This document shows, in pieces, positions 27,856-37,991 of a stretch of 60,654 bases of DNA; position 1 is the first letter of the stretch, and each line of letters opens with the position of its first letter. The position numbers and the translations under genes are program-made. Origin of the DNA: an uncultured Nostoc sp. Lineage in GTDB: Bacteria; Cyanobacteriota; Cyanobacteriia; Cyanobacteriales; Nostocaceae. The notes under the pieces are model-generated. The model was given only the letters and a program-made list of their open reading frames with translations. It made no database searches and was not told where the DNA came from. Location of the stretch: NCBI RefSeq assembly GCF_937863485.1, contig NZ_CALMFY010000020.1, positions 1-60,654 of the forward strand. The letters run 5' to 3'.

Positions 27856-28186
27856 AAAAAGTTTTCCAATTGCTGCTAATATTTGATTTTTAATTTTTAA
27901 TTCTTTTACCCAAGCACAAGGACGTTCCAAGGTGCTGTCAGCAACAGCGTAAACAACTGGGGCAATTATCACATTCAAGCACAGCAGGATAAAAATAGCG
28001 AGTGTTAAGAAGACACACAGACAAACAGACATGGTGAACCAGCCTATAGCGCCGTATCAGTGCGTCCCCCACTCTTTGCGTCTTCTTTAGTAAGTGTTGT
28101 TTATGCCATTGCGACCAAACAAAGGACATCGCCTGTATCAGATTCATTGGCAGAAACTTCTCCCAAACATCGACCTGTTTATTCAT
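27856..28186 (-). pseudogene. Frameshifted kdpF/kdpG-like gene between kdpB and kdpC
   Basis: The first half (from the ATG at 28186) reads IQAMSFVWSQWHKQHLLKK, which resembles the N terminus of the small cyanobacterial Kdp protein found at this place. The expected hydrophobic half, ILLCLNVIIAPVVYAVADS, is in another frame (about 27990-27935). Between them lies about 70 bases containing GTCTGTTTGTCTGTGTG, flanked by AAGAAGAC and GTCTTCTT, which look inserted. The second frame then runs without stop into kdpC. In Anabaena an extra gene (kdpG) is described between kdpB and kdpC. The assignment to KdpF or KdpG is inference. Confidence 0.45.
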
Positions 28187-28300
28187 ATTCTTTTTGCTCC
28201 CCTTCTGAATAGGTAAAAGTAAAAATAAAAAAGGTCAAATGTTTATTATCTTACCTTAGTAAGATGCGCTTGTTTGGTAGCATCTCTACTTTTGCTGTCC

Positions 28301-30397
28301 TTAAGCCAAGCCCACAATTGTAATCAGTATATCTATCAACTTAATGCCGATAAACGGCGCAATCACCCCACCTAAACCATAAATTAAGATATTACGTTGC
28401 ACTAGCTGATTAGCTGTTAGGGGTCTAAACCGCACACCCTGCAATGCCAAGGGAATCAAAGCTGGAATAATCAAAGCGTTGTAAATCAACGCTGATAGTA
28501 CAGCAGACTTAGGGCTAGTCAAATTCATAATATTCAGGCTTTGCAGGTTAGCAGCGACAAATATCATTGGGATAATCGCAAAGTATTTAGCAATGTCATT
28601 AGCGATAGAAAATGTAGTCAATGCCCCGCGAGTAATTAGCAATTGTTTGCCAATGCTAATGATATCAATCAGTTTTGTGGGATCGGAGTCCAAATCGACC
28701 ATGTTGGCAGCTTCTTTTGCAGCTTGTGTTCCTGTATTCATCGCAACGCCAACGTTAGCTTGGGCTAATGCTGGAGCATCGTTAGTTCCATCTCCCGTCA
28801 TGGCAACCAGTTTGCCTGCTGCTTGTTCCTTTTTAATGACACTGATTTTGTCTTCTGGTGTGGCTTCGGCGATGAAGTCATCTACTCCAGCTTCTTTGGC
28901 AATCACAGAAGCTGTAATTCGGTTGTCTCCAGTTAGCATGATGGTACGCACTCCCATCCGTCGCAGTTGCTCAAAGCGATCGCGGATACCAGGTTTAACT
29001 ATATCTTTGAGATAAATAACCCCATAGATTTCGTTATCTAGGCTGACTGCCAGGGGTGTACCTCCCAGGCGAGAAACTCGTTCGTAGGTAGCATCCAGTT
29101 CTGCGCTATCGCGTTCGTTGTGGAAACGGACAAATCCTTTAATGGCTTCTACTGCTCCCTTCCTGGCCTCATGCCCTCCAGGCAAGTTGGTGCCACTGAT
29201 GCGGGTTTTGGCAGAAAAATCAACTCCTTCTGCTTGACTGGAGTCAAAATCAAACCGTGCCCCTAGCTCTTCTGCCAATCGAACAATCGATTTACCTTCT
29301 GGTGTATTGTCAAAGACACTAGCCGCCCAGGCAACATTAGCAATTTCCGACATTGAATAACCGTTAATTGGGATAAACTCTTCCGCCAATCGGTTGCCGA
29401 GGGTAATTGTACCTGTCTTATCCAGCACTAAAGTGGTGACATCTCCACAAGCTTCAACTGCTCGTCCGGAAGTGGCAATGACGTTAAATTGGGCAACTCG
29501 ATCCATACCAGCAATGCCGATTGTACTTAGTAAGCCGCCAATCGTTGTCGGAATTAATGCTACCAATAGGGCAATCAAAATTGGCACGCTGACTGGACTG
29601 TTGACATAGTAAGCAAGTGCGGGCAAGGTTACCACGACTAACAAAAATACTAAGCTCAAAACTGCCAGCAATACTGTCAGGGCAATTTCATTGGGTGTTT
29701 TGCTGCGTTCTGCCCCTTCCACCAAGGCAATCATCCGGTCAATAAAGCCTTTGCCTGGGTCAGATGTGATGCGGATAATTAGTTCATCTGAGATAATCCG
29801 CGTCCCACCAGTAACGGAACTAGTAACGTCGGAGCCTGATTCTTTCAATACTGGTGCCGATTCCCCAGTAATTGCCGATTCATCCACAGAGGCGACACCC
29901 ATGATTACTTCGCCATCGGCGGGAATGATATCGCCAGCAACGACGTAGATGGTATCGCCCTGTTTCAGGCTGGTGGATGGAACTTCACTAAGTGTGCCAT
30001 CGGGAGCGAGTTTTTTAGCGATCGTCTCTGATTTCGTTGATCGCAAAGCATCGGCTTGGGCTTTACCCCGTCCTTGGGCCACAGCTTCGGCAAAATTGGC
30101 CAACCAAACTGTAAAGAATAAAATCCCCGACAACAAGCCGTTGAAAAGTTGCGGATTCTTTTGGAGGGCTGGGCCAAATAGGTTGGGATCAATTGTTAGC
30201 AATAGGGTGATGATTGTCCCCACCCAAACCACAAACATCACTGGGTTTTTGATTGCATACTTAGGGTTGAGCTTGACAAAAGCATCTTTAATTGCCCTTA
30301 AGTACAGCCACTTAGTACTTGTCTTCGCCTTTTTACGTGCTTGGCGGCGATCGCCAGCACGCGAATTTGGGCGTCTAGCTTTGAAGTTAGTTGCCAC
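28301..30397 (-). CDS. kdpB: Potassium-transporting P-type ATPase subunit KdpB
   Basis: 698 residues, full length. P-type ATPase signatures are complete: TGES (178-180), phosphorylation site DKTGTIT with Asp326, the KGAVEAIKG nucleotide-binding loop, MLTGDN and [21 protein letters not shown]. The Kdp-specific [14 protein letters not shown] is also present. About seven hydrophobic helices place it in the plasma membrane, where it hydrolyses ATP to drive K+ through KdpA. The N terminus is Arg/Lys-rich and longer than in E. coli. It is the second gene of the operon. Unusually, 362 bases of repeat-rich sequence separate it from kdpA. Confidence 0.96.
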   Translation of the reverse strand: MATNFKARRPNSRAGDRRQARKKAKTSTKWLYLRAIKDAFVKLNPKYAIKNPVMFVVWVGTIITLLLTIDPNLFGPALQKNPQLFNGLLSGILFFTVWLANFAEAVAQGRGKAQADALRSTKSETIAKKLAPDGTLSEVPSTSLKQGDTIYVVAGDIIPADGEVIMGVASVDESAITGESAPVLKESGSDVTSSVTGGTRIISDELIIRITSDPGKGFIDRMIALVEGAERSKTPNEIALTVLLAVLSLVFLLVVVTLPALAYYVNSPVSVPILIALLVALIPTTIGGLLSTIGIAGMDRVAQFNVIATSGRAVEACGDVTTLVLDKTGTITLGNRLAEEFIPINGYSMSEIANVAWAASVFDNTPEGKSIVRLAEELGARFDFDSSQAEGVDFSAKTRISGTNLPGGHEARKGAVEAIKGFVRFHNERDSAELDATYERVSRLGGTPLAVSLDNEIYGVIYLKDIVKPGIRDRFEQLRRMGVRTIMLTGDNRITASVIAKEAGVDDFIAEATPEDKISVIKKEQAAGKLVAMTGDGTNDAPALAQANVGVAMNTGTQAAKEAANMVDLDSDPTKLIDIISIGKQLLITRGALTTFSIANDIAKYFAIIPMIFVAANLQSLNIMNLTSPKSAVLSALIYNALIIPALIPLALQGVRFRPLTANQLVQRNILIYGLGGVIAPFIGIKLIDILITIVGLA

Positions 30398-30759
30398 TTG
30401 ATTTATAAATAAAGTTAAGAGTTAAGAGTTAGGAGTTAGGAGAGACGCGATTAATCGCGTCTGTACAGGAGTTAGCAGTTATTAGGAATTTTCAATAAAA
30501 TAATAGATCCAACCTGTAAGGTGCGTTACGCGATCGCTAACACAACACCAGTTGCTACAACAAATAGCGCAGCGTTAGCGAGTCAGACGCTACGCACAGT
30601 CGCTAACGCTGTGCTACTTTTGCGTCGGGAACCTCCCAACGGGAAAGCCACTCGCCTACAGCGCTGGACTCACCGCAACGCATGGCTCCCCTACGAAATC
30701 GGATAATTTATTTATTTTTTGGTATTCTCTTAATTCCAAACTTATAACTCATAAATTTT
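30398..30759. repeat. Repeat-rich spacer between kdpA and kdpB
   Basis: It contains AGTTAGGAGTTAGGAG-type heptamers (30418-30442), a GAGACGCGATTAATCGCGTCT palindrome (30442-30462) and palindromic modules such as TTAGCGAGTCAGACGCTACG (30576 on). It has no gene. Such a spacer inside a transport operon may reduce or alter kdpB expression. Confidence 0.65.
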
Positions 30760-32445
30760 CTAATTGCCAGATGCTAGTTTCAAACCCTCAGCTATAGGGC
30801 CTAAAGCCAGAACGGGAAAGAAAGTCAACACTCCCAAAACCAATGTCACTCCAGCAGTGATCCCAGTAAATACCAGAGAATCAGTTCTCAGGGTAGCAGG
30901 GGTTTCAGGGACTAATTGTTTGCGAGACATCCCGTCAGCTAACAGCAAGATGGCAATCATCGGAATATAGCGTCCTCCTATTAAGCTAACTAAAGTACTT
31001 AAATTCCACCACAGGGTGTTATCTTTCAATCCCTCTAAGCCGGAGCCATTATTTGCTGCTGCTGAGGCGTATTCATAAACTACTTGAGAAATGCCGTGAT
31101 AACCAGTATTGCTAATTCCAGACAGGGAGATGGGATAAGCCAAGGCGATCGCACTGGGAATCAAAACTATAATTGGGTGAATCAACAGCACCACGCTGGC
31201 GAGGACAATTTCTGGCTTTTCAATTTTGCGTCCTAAAAACTCTGGGGTGCGTCCTGCCATTAGTCCAGTTAGGAACACTGTGAGAATTAAGTAAATGAAT
31301 AGGTAAGCCGTTCCAGTTCCCTGACCACCCCAGATAACCTGAATAAACAAGTTGAAGAGAATCGAAAATATTCCTTGCGGCATTAAAGAATCGTGCATCC
31401 CGTTCACAGCACCAGTCATAGTAGCAGTGGTCATAACTGCCCAGAATGCCGTTTGTGCCCAGCCAAACCGAACTTCTTTCCCCTCTAAATTGGGCTGTTC
31501 TAATCCAAAGGCATTATTAACAAGGGGATTACCTTGTAGTTCTCCGACGGCTGTCACTCCCACCATAACTACAAAAATCACAAACACCATCCAAAAAAGT
31601 AGCCAAGCTTGTTTGATGTTGTTAGCAAATATACCATAGGTGTAAATCAAGGCTGCTGGTATAGAAATCATCGCGAGCATTTCTATCAAGTTAGAAGCGC
31701 CATTGGGATTTTCAAAGGGATGGGCTGAGTTTACGCTAAAAAAGCCACCGCCGTTCTCGCCCAAAAGTTTGATCATTTCAAAGGATGCCACCGGACCTCT
31801 GGCAAGATATTGCGTCCCGCCTTCTAAGGTTCTCACATCCAGAGTTTTAGCTAATGTTTGTGGTACACCTGCTACAAGCAAGGCGATCGCTCCAATAATC
31901 GAAATCGGCAGCAATATTCGCGTAATTCCACGGACGAGATCGACGTAAAAGTTCCCCAGTCTTCTACCCGTCAACCCGCGAATAAAGGCAATTCCCACGG
32001 ATAAACCGGTGGCTGCGGAGGTGAACATCAAAAAGCCTAAAGCCGCTACCTGGCTAAAATAACTTAAGGTTGTCTCACCAGCATAGTGTTGCTGGTCGGT
32101 ATTCGTCACAAAGGAAATGGTTGTGTGCAATAATATATCCCAATTGGGCGCACCGAAGCCGTTAGGATTCCACGGCAAGAGTCTCTGAAAATATATCAGC
32201 AAATACATTGAAATACCCATCATCAGGTTGCTGCACAGTACAGCCCGGATATACTGCAAACCCGTCATGTCATCTTTCCTGCGGACACCCGCTAGTAAGA
32301 ACATACTTCGCTCTATCGGGTTCATTAAAAAATCAAGCAGTGTTCTTTCTCCCAAAAAGACACGCGCTATGTATCTACCGAATAGCGGAGTGATTGCGAT
32401 GACAATACACAGCGTTAAGCCAATTTGCAAAAAACCTTGTCCCAT
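30760..32445 (-). CDS. kdpA: Potassium-transporting ATPase subunit KdpA
   Basis: 561 residues with about ten hydrophobic segments. KdpA is the K+-selective channel-like subunit, related to Trk/Ktr proteins. The four pore-loop regions are visible: [56 protein letters not shown] and [16 protein letters not shown]. It is the first gene of the minus-strand kdp operon. A divergently transcribed sensor kinase lies 816 bases upstream. The 5' region (32446-32700) is AT-rich and I see no riboswitch fold in it. Confidence 0.96.
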   Translation of the reverse strand: MGQGFLQIGLTLCIVIAITPLFGRYIARVFLGERTLLDFLMNPIERSMFLLAGVRRKDDMTGLQYIRAVLCSNLMMGISMYLLIYFQRLLPWNPNGFGAPNWDILLHTTISFVTNTDQQHYAGETTLSYFSQVAALGFLMFTSAATGLSVGIAFIRGLTGRRLGNFYVDLVRGITRILLPISIIGAIALLVAGVPQTLAKTLDVRTLEGGTQYLARGPVASFEMIKLLGENGGGFFSVNSAHPFENPNGASNLIEMLAMISIPAALIYTYGIFANNIKQAWLLFWMVFVIFVVMVGVTAVGELQGNPLVNNAFGLEQPNLEGKEVRFGWAQTAFWAVMTTATMTGAVNGMHDSLMPQGIFSILFNLFIQVIWGGQGTGTAYLFIYLILTVFLTGLMAGRTPEFLGRKIEKPEIVLASVVLLIHPIIVLIPSAIALAYPISLSGISNTGYHGISQVVYEYASAAANNGSGLEGLKDNTLWWNLSTLVSLIGGRYIPMIAILLLADGMSRKQLVPETPATLRTDSLVFTGITAGVTLVLGVLTFFPVLALGPIAEGLKLASGN

Positions 32446-32740
32446 ATATTTCGCGCTGAATTAATATTTAAGTGCTAGCAAGCCAATTCTTAGAAATAAA
32501 AGATTAACTGTTGGGGTATTTCATTTTGAGGGATTTACTATTTTCGGTTCTTACTCTTTTCCAGATACTTGTTAAACTTTTTGTTAAGATTATTTAAATT
32601 TTCCGGTTAATTCATCTATCTCATTAATTAGGACTATTTGTTTATACAATACATTTTCAAAGTTTGCTACTTTCAAAAAATATAAAATTATCTTGGCTTT
32701 TATTAATAGGATTAGGGATTGGCAAGATTCGGGTACATAC
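32446..32740. promoter_or_regulatory. Upstream region of the kdp operon
   Basis: Very AT-rich, without coding frames. It must contain the kdpA promoter. I could not identify a direct repeat or inverted repeat that would mark a regulator site, nor features of a c-di-AMP riboswitch. Confidence 0.35.
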
Positions 32741-33114
32741 CCTGCTCCTTGTGGGTAACTACCTAGTACAGCGCGGCGGAAATAAACAACCCCTTCGGGT
32801 GACGCTCTCTACGAGACGCTGCGCGAACGCAGGCTCGCTAACGGCAGTTCCTCATGGGGGGAACCCCCAGACGCTCTCTACGAGACGCTACGCGTAGCTT
32901 GCTTCTCCGTAGGAGTACGCAGGCTCGCTACCGCTGCGCTATGCGCGGCATCGTCTCCCCTTCTCACATTGGGAGAGGCTAGCGCCTGCCGTAGGATGCC
33001 CAAAGGGCTGTAGGGAGAAGACCGGACTGCCTCACCATTTCAAATCAACGAAACGCTTACGCTGTAATCATTTTGACTTTTGACTTTTGAATGAGTGACT
33101 TCCGCCTTGCGGTA
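32741..33114. repeat. Composite palindromic repeat block with a partial family A end
   Basis: Nested modules include CTACGAGACGCTGCGCGAAC, ACGCTACGCGTAGCTTGCTT with CTCCGTAGGAG, GAGGCTAGCGCCTGCCGTAG and TGCCCAAAGGGCTGTAGGG. The last two also occur in 9840-9920 or 13420-13445. The block ends at 33068-33114 with TGACTTT heptamers and CCGCCTTGCGGTA, the left end of family A (inverted), without its other half and without CTAG outside. Confidence 0.7.
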
Positions 33115-33261
33115 TCAATCCCCTTTGTTGCATCAGGATAATCCCAATTTTAGGATTAATTCTCAACTTGGCATTTGCAGATATAGATTGCAGATAAATC
33201 ATAATTAGTAAATTAAATAGTTATACAGATTGTATGAGCACAATTTTTTAATAAATCATAA

Positions 33262-34365
33262 ATGACAATGTTAAGGCGATTATTGACTATGAAAGAAGCT
33301 ATTAATAAGCGGAGGGAGACATATGGGCTAATAGCGATCGCCTTTGCTATAGTAATAAGCTTGGAATATTTGACACCACCTGAGTACGTATTTGGCTACC
33401 TCTACACAGGGACAATTTTGTTAGCAGATTCTCGATTGAATCGGGCAGCAGTATTGGGGATCACTTTTGCAGCGACGGGATTAACATTGTTGAATTTGTT
33501 TGTCCCAGGAGGAGAAATAATTAATCCCCCAACGTTGGCAAATAGGTTGATTGCAGTATTGGCATTACTGGTAACGGGTTGGTTAAGTGACCGCAACCAC
33601 CGCAATGAAGAAGCGATCGCTTATACGCAAGCACAGTTACGCTCTCAAGAACAATTAGCTACCATACGTGAAGATTTTATTTTTACCCTAACGCATGATT
33701 TGAAAACACCTCTATTAGGAGCAATTGAAACGCTGAAATATTTTCAAAATGAGCAATTTGGTGAAGTTACACCAATGCAAGCAAAAGTCGTACAAACAAT
33801 GGCTCGTAGTCATCAAAGTACACTGCAATTAGTCCAAACGCTTTTAGATGTGTATCGTAATGATGCCGAAGGGCTGAAACTACAAATATCACCTGTTAAC
33901 TTGGTAACAGTGGCGGAGGAGATCATCGCTAACTTGACTGAACTAGCGAGAACACGTCAGGTTTATATTTCTCTGCACTATGGGGAATCAGATTTTCGCA
34001 GCTTTCTTTGGGTAAATGGCGATCCTTTGCAACTAGAGCGAGTCTTTACAAATCTCTTGAGTAATGGCATTAACCATACCCCTCGTGGCGGTAAAGTGGA
34101 AGTAGTATTTGAAGGTTATTCTAGCGAGCAAGTGGTAAAAATACTCGATACTGGTTCCGGCATTACCGAAGAAGAGTTACCCCACTTATTTGAGAGATTT
34201 TATCAAGGACATAGCGATCGCCACGTCTTTGGATCTGGACTAGGGCTTTATTTGACCAGGCAAATTATAGCTGCTCATGGGGGTACAATTTGGGCAGAGA
34301 ATCGCTCACCACGAGGCGCACTGTTTGGTTTCCGACTCCCAGCTTGTCCATCACCGGGGAGATGA
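33262..34365 (+). CDS. Membrane sensor histidine kinase with KdpD-like helical segment
   Basis: 367 residues. The N terminus has three or four hydrophobic segments (about 21-37, 43-56, 62-82, 95-110) resembling the DUF4118 membrane part of KdpD. Next come HisKA with FTLTHDLKTPLLGAIE (His145) and HATPase_c with N-box LLSNGINHTPRGGKV, DTGSGI and FGSGLGLYLTR. It autophosphorylates on His and passes the phosphate to a regulator, very likely the product of the next gene, 50 bases downstream. The nearest divergent operon is kdp, whose own KdpD lacks exactly this membrane-kinase half, so the two may cooperate. That is inference. Confidence 0.9.
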   Translation: MTMLRRLLTMKEAINKRRETYGLIAIAFAIVISLEYLTPPEYVFGYLYTGTILLADSRLNRAAVLGITFAATGLTLLNLFVPGGEIINPPTLANRLIAVLALLVTGWLSDRNHRNEEAIAYTQAQLRSQEQLATIREDFIFTLTHDLKTPLLGAIETLKYFQNEQFGEVTPMQAKVVQTMARSHQSTLQLVQTLLDVYRNDAEGLKLQISPVNLVTVAEEIIANLTELARTRQVYISLHYGESDFRSFLWVNGDPLQLERVFTNLLSNGINHTPRGGKVEVVFEGYSSEQVVKILDTGSGITEEELPHLFERFYQGHSDRHVFGSGLGLYLTRQIIAAHGGTIWAENRSPRGALFGFRLPACPSPGR

Positions 34366-34415
34366 GGAGTAAGCGTAGGGGAAGTAGGAGAGAAATAACC
34401 AATCACAAATAACCA

Positions 34416-35090
34416 ATGACAAAAATCCTACTCGTTGAAGATGATGAATTGTTTCGGCTTGGTCTGCGGATGAGGTTGCAACAAGAAACTAGTTTGGAGA
34501 TTGTCGCAGAAGCAGAAGATGGAGAACAAGCTGTAGAATTAGCAAATAGCTATCCCCTGGATTTGGTCTTACTGGATATAGGTTTACCGGGCATTGGCGG
34601 GATTGAAGCTTGTCGCCAAATCAAGCAGAAGCACCCAAATTTACCAATTCTTGTTTTAACATCTCGTTCTGAAAAACCCCTAATTTCGCGGTTAATTGCC
34701 GCCGGGGCGCAAGGTTACTGTCTCAAAGGTATTCCTGCTGAATCTCTGATATTGGCGGTGCGATCGGTTGCAGCGGGCGCTTCTTGGTGGGATCAAACGG
34801 CAACAACAGAAATTAGAGCAGCTTTTGAGGGAAACTTTACGGCGATACTACCCGCAAAAACTGAGGAATCCATAGAAAATCCCTTAACAAAGCGGGAGCA
34901 AGAAATTTTGGCACTGGTGGCAGCTGGTAAAAGCAATCAAGAAATTGCCGAGATTCTCTACATTGCCCCTGGTACAGTGCGGGTGCATGTCCATGCTATT
35001 TTGCAGAAACTAGAAGTACGCGATCGCACTCAAGCCGCAGTTTTAGCTATCCAGAAAGGATTGGTAGCAGCAGAATTTTTGATTAATTAG
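34416..35090 (+). CDS. NarL/FixJ-type response regulator
   Basis: 224 residues. The receiver domain (about 3-118) has acidic residues EDD, the phospho-acceptor Asp54 in VLLDIGLPG, the Thr in LTSR and the conserved Lys in CLKG. The LuxR-type helix-turn-helix at about 153-215 has LTKREQEILALVAAGKSNQE and IYIAPGTVRVH-like sequence (read LYIAPGTVRVHVHAI). It is co-directional with the kinase gene and presumably its partner. KdpE, the usual kdp regulator, is an OmpR-type protein, so a role in kdp control would be unusual. Confidence 0.93.
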   Translation: MTKILLVEDDELFRLGLRMRLQQETSLEIVAEAEDGEQAVELANSYPLDLVLLDIGLPGIGGIEACRQIKQKHPNLPILVLTSRSEKPLISRLIAAGAQGYCLKGIPAESLILAVRSVAAGASWWDQTATTEIRAAFEGNFTAILPAKTEESIENPLTKREQEILALVAAGKSNQEIAEILYIAPGTVRVHVHAILQKLEVRDRTQAAVLAIQKGLVAAEFLIN

Positions 35091-35185
35091 ATTAAACATT
35101 CAAACTTGAAAATTAAATATTAAAAATTTAAATTTGTTTCGTCTGACTTTATAAAGTTGATGACTTGATGGCGAATATAACTACA

Positions 35186-35274
35186 GGACTTACGCAAGAA
35201 CTCTCTGAAACTCTTATTCCTTTGTGTCCTTTGCGTCCTTTGCGGTTCGTTTTATCATGATTTTGCGTAAGTCC
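35186..35274. mobile_element. 89-bp MITE-like element with perfect 12-bp ends
   Basis: GGACTTACGCAA (35186-35197) and TTGCGTAAGTCC (35263-35274) are exact complements. The interior has TCCTTTGCGTCCTTTGCGG and no coding frame. No clear target duplication is visible. It lies past the response regulator gene. Confidence 0.6.
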
Positions 35275-35347
35275 CAACTATTCAGCAGTTGAATTCAAGA
35301 GAGCTTCTTGGGAACTGGAATTATCAGAAAAGTAGCTTTTATATTAA

Positions 35348-35427
35348 TACAGTTCAGTAAAAGATAATTGAAGGTTGGGTTAAGCGTAGACCCAACCTAC
35401 GCAATATATTTTTTGGGCTTAACTGTA
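35348..35427. mobile_element. 80-bp MITE-like element with inner palindrome
   Basis: TACAGTT (35348-35354) and AACTGTA (35421-35427) form short terminal repeats. The centre has GGTTGGGT/ACCCAACC (35373-35380 and 35390-35397). It resembles small dispersed elements common between Nostoc genes. No transposase is present. Confidence 0.45.
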
Positions 35428-35471
35428 ATTATCTAGATAAACCGGATTTATTAATTTTTAACCCAATAAAA

Positions 35472-37991
35472 TTACATAATATTTAATGGGTCTACATCTA
35501 TCGTTAAGCTAACAGATTGGGGACAGATATCTCGCACTTCTTCCCAATCTGGCAATTGTGGCAACGCATCGGGGGCAAATTTAATTAATATCTGCCAACG
35601 ATAACGATTAGCTACTCGTAAAATACTTGCTGGTGCTGGGCCCAATATCTCGAATTCTTCTTCTGTACTCAAAGTTGTGGCGATAATTTGCGCGGTATTT
35701 TGCACTTGAATTGGATCGAGACTACTTAAGCGTAACAAAATTAACCGCCCGTATGGCGGATAATTGAGTGCTTGCCGTTGTTCTAATTCAGCTTCAGAAA
35801 AAGAGTGATAATCGTGCGATCGCACTGCTGCAATTACCTGATGCTCTGTAGTATAAGTTTGCACAATTACCCTACCTGGATCATCACCTCTACCAGCACG
35901 TCCAGCTACCTGAGTTAAAGTTTGAAATGCCCGTTCACTGGCGCGATAGTCTGATAAATTTAGCAATCCATCGGCGGCGACAACGCCCACAAGTGTCACT
36001 TGCGGTAAATCCAAACCTTTAGTGAGCATTTGCGTTCCTACTAATAAATCTGCTTCGCCGTTAGCAAACTGGGTAAGTAGGGTTCGGTGTGAACCTTTGT
36101 TGCGAGTGGTATCGCTATCAAAACGAATCAAGCGCAACTCTGGGAACTGTCGCGCTAATTCCTGCGTTACTCGCTGAGTACCGCTACCGAAGAATTTTAG
36201 GTAAGGGGAACTACAATCGGGGCAATATTTGGGATGCGATCGCGCATAGTTACAATAATGACAGCGCAATAATTCCGGCGCTTTTTCTTCGGTGTGGTGA
36301 TACGCCAGCGACACATCACAGTACGGACATTCCAACACATATCCACAACTGCGGCAAGATACAAAAGTACTGTGTCCCCGGCGATGGATAAATAAAATTC
36401 CCTGTTGTTTTCTTTCTTGTAACTGTTGCAAAGCTTCTTGCAATGATCTACTAAATATAGAACGATTTCCCTGCTGCAACTCTTGCCGCATATCGACTAT
36501 TTCCACTGGCGGTAGAGGGCGGGAATTTATGCGTTCGGGCAAACTTAAGTAATAACTCTTAGCTCCTTCCTCCTTGCTCTTTATACTTACCCAACTTTCT
36601 AACGAAGGGGTAGCGGAACCTAACACCAAGGGACAATTTTCTAACTCTGCTCGCCACTGGGCGACGGTACGAGCGTGGTAGGTGGGTATGGGAGAGTCTT
36701 GCTTAAAGCTGCTGTCGTGTTCTTCATCTAAAATAATTAAACCCAAGTTGGGCAAAGGGGCAAAAACGGCGCTGCGGGTACCAATTACAACTTGGGGTTC
36801 TCCTGTGAGCATTTGTCGCCAAGTGTCGTAACGTTCACCGTCGGAAAGGGCGCTGTGATAAACGCTGACTTTATTGCCAAAGCGGGCGCGAAAACGGTCA
36901 GTTAGCTGGGGTGTAAGTCCAATTTCTGGGACTAAGACAAGGGCGGATTTGCCTTGGTTGAGGAGGGGGGCGATCGCTTGCAAATATACTTCCGTTTTTC
37001 CTGAACCTGTCACTCCATGCAACAAAACTTGAGCAAATCCATCTAGAGTCTGGATTGTCGCCAAGGCGCTAGCTTGGGCTGCATTTAATGACTTTGGTTG
37101 ATCTTTAGCTAATGCTGGGCCTTGTTCCCTTCGCAATACTTCCCGTTCTTCGATGACGATACAGCCCTTTTCTTCTAACCCTTTTAGGGTAGGGGTAGTT
37201 GTCTTACAAATCTGTAAGAACTCATTTAGCCACAACTCGCCACCACAATCCCGTAGCACTTTTAAAATTTCCCGTTGACGCTTGTTTAGATCAATGTAAG
37301 ATCCATCGGCAACTAACGTGACTACTGGTTTTGTCTGGGGTTGAGAATATCTAAGTAATTCCACATAACTTTCTGCCCAATTGCGTTCTAGTAATTGCTT
37401 CTTTCCATAGTCAAATCCTTGAATCTGGCGTTTGAGGAATTTGAAACTGTAGTCCCCATCAACTTGAGATTGCAGAATTTTGAGAATTTGACGAGCTGCG
37501 GTTGAACCAAGAAATTCTATTGCACCATTGGGAATATTTTCTCGCTTGAGCCGAATGCGATGCTGCGATCGCCCCAATAATCCAGGCGGCAACGCCATAC
37601 GTATCACCTGAATCAGTTGTGTGTAATAATACTTTGATACCCGTTCCAGCAGAGTAAAGTAACTATCTCCGATGAAATCCTTCTGAATCACATCTTCTAC
37701 TTCCCGGATTTTTTCTGCTGCTAAATCTGCTGGGGGTTTTGTTAGGAAACGAATAGCTACCCCTCCCACCTGTTGTAAACCAAATGGCACACTCAAAATA
37801 TCCCCTGGTTTTACTTCTAACTTGGCAGGTAATCGATACGTATACAGTTTTTCCCCTTTTTCTAATTCTCTTGAAGCTCCTGGACAGTCTACCAGTACTT
37901 CAACCCACCTATTAACAGCTGCACTTAACTGATACGATTCTCCAGGTTCAGCCACCATCACAGGAGAGAAATTTACGTCATTAATATACAT
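35472..37991 (-). CDS. priA: Primosomal protein N', replication restart helicase
   Basis: 839 residues. PriA binds stalled forks and reloads the replicative helicase. An N-terminal DNA-binding domain is followed by a superfamily 2 helicase: Walker A HGVTGSGKTEVYLQ, DEEHDSSFKQ, GSATPSLESW and the C-terminal QVAGRAGRG motif. Between the helicase lobes is a zinc-binding cluster with eight cysteines (CRSCGYVLECPYC... and CHYCNY...CPDC), complete as in functional PriA. A short Lys/Glu-rich insertion (KSKEEGAKS) after the LESW motif is encoded by a low-complexity CTCCTTCCTCCTTGCTC run. It is transcribed alone and divergently from the sigma factor gene 800 bases away. Confidence 0.95.
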   Translation of the reverse strand: MYINDVNFSPVMVAEPGESYQLSAAVNRWVEVLVDCPGASRELEKGEKLYTYRLPAKLEVKPGDILSVPFGLQQVGGVAIRFLTKPPADLAAEKIREVEDVIQKDFIGDSYFTLLERVSKYYYTQLIQVIRMALPPGLLGRSQHRIRLKRENIPNGAIEFLGSTAARQILKILQSQVDGDYSFKFLKRQIQGFDYGKKQLLERNWAESYVELLRYSQPQTKPVVTLVADGSYIDLNKRQREILKVLRDCGGELWLNEFLQICKTTTPTLKGLEEKGCIVIEEREVLRREQGPALAKDQPKSLNAAQASALATIQTLDGFAQVLLHGVTGSGKTEVYLQAIAPLLNQGKSALVLVPEIGLTPQLTDRFRARFGNKVSVYHSALSDGERYDTWRQMLTGEPQVVIGTRSAVFAPLPNLGLIILDEEHDSSFKQDSPIPTYHARTVAQWRAELENCPLVLGSATPSLESWVSIKSKEEGAKSYYLSLPERINSRPLPPVEIVDMRQELQQGNRSIFSRSLQEALQQLQERKQQGILFIHRRGHSTFVSCRSCGYVLECPYCDVSLAYHHTEEKAPELLRCHYCNYARSHPKYCPDCSSPYLKFFGSGTQRVTQELARQFPELRLIRFDSDTTRNKGSHRTLLTQFANGEADLLVGTQMLTKGLDLPQVTLVGVVAADGLLNLSDYRASERAFQTLTQVAGRAGRGDDPGRVIVQTYTTEHQVIAAVRSHDYHSFSEAELEQRQALNYPPYGRLILLRLSSLDPIQVQNTAQIIATTLSTEEEFEILGPAPASILRVANRYRWQILIKFAPDALPQLPDWEEVRDICPQSVSLTIDVDPLNIM

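Noticed and set aside
28033..28186. KdpC extended N terminus as a real 259-residue protein
   Set aside because: KdpC families start at the MAIIRE-type helix; the extra part matches the second half of a broken upstream gene.
32446..32740. Possible c-di-AMP riboswitch upstream of kdpA
   Set aside because: The region is plain AT-rich sequence without the conserved paired elements expected.
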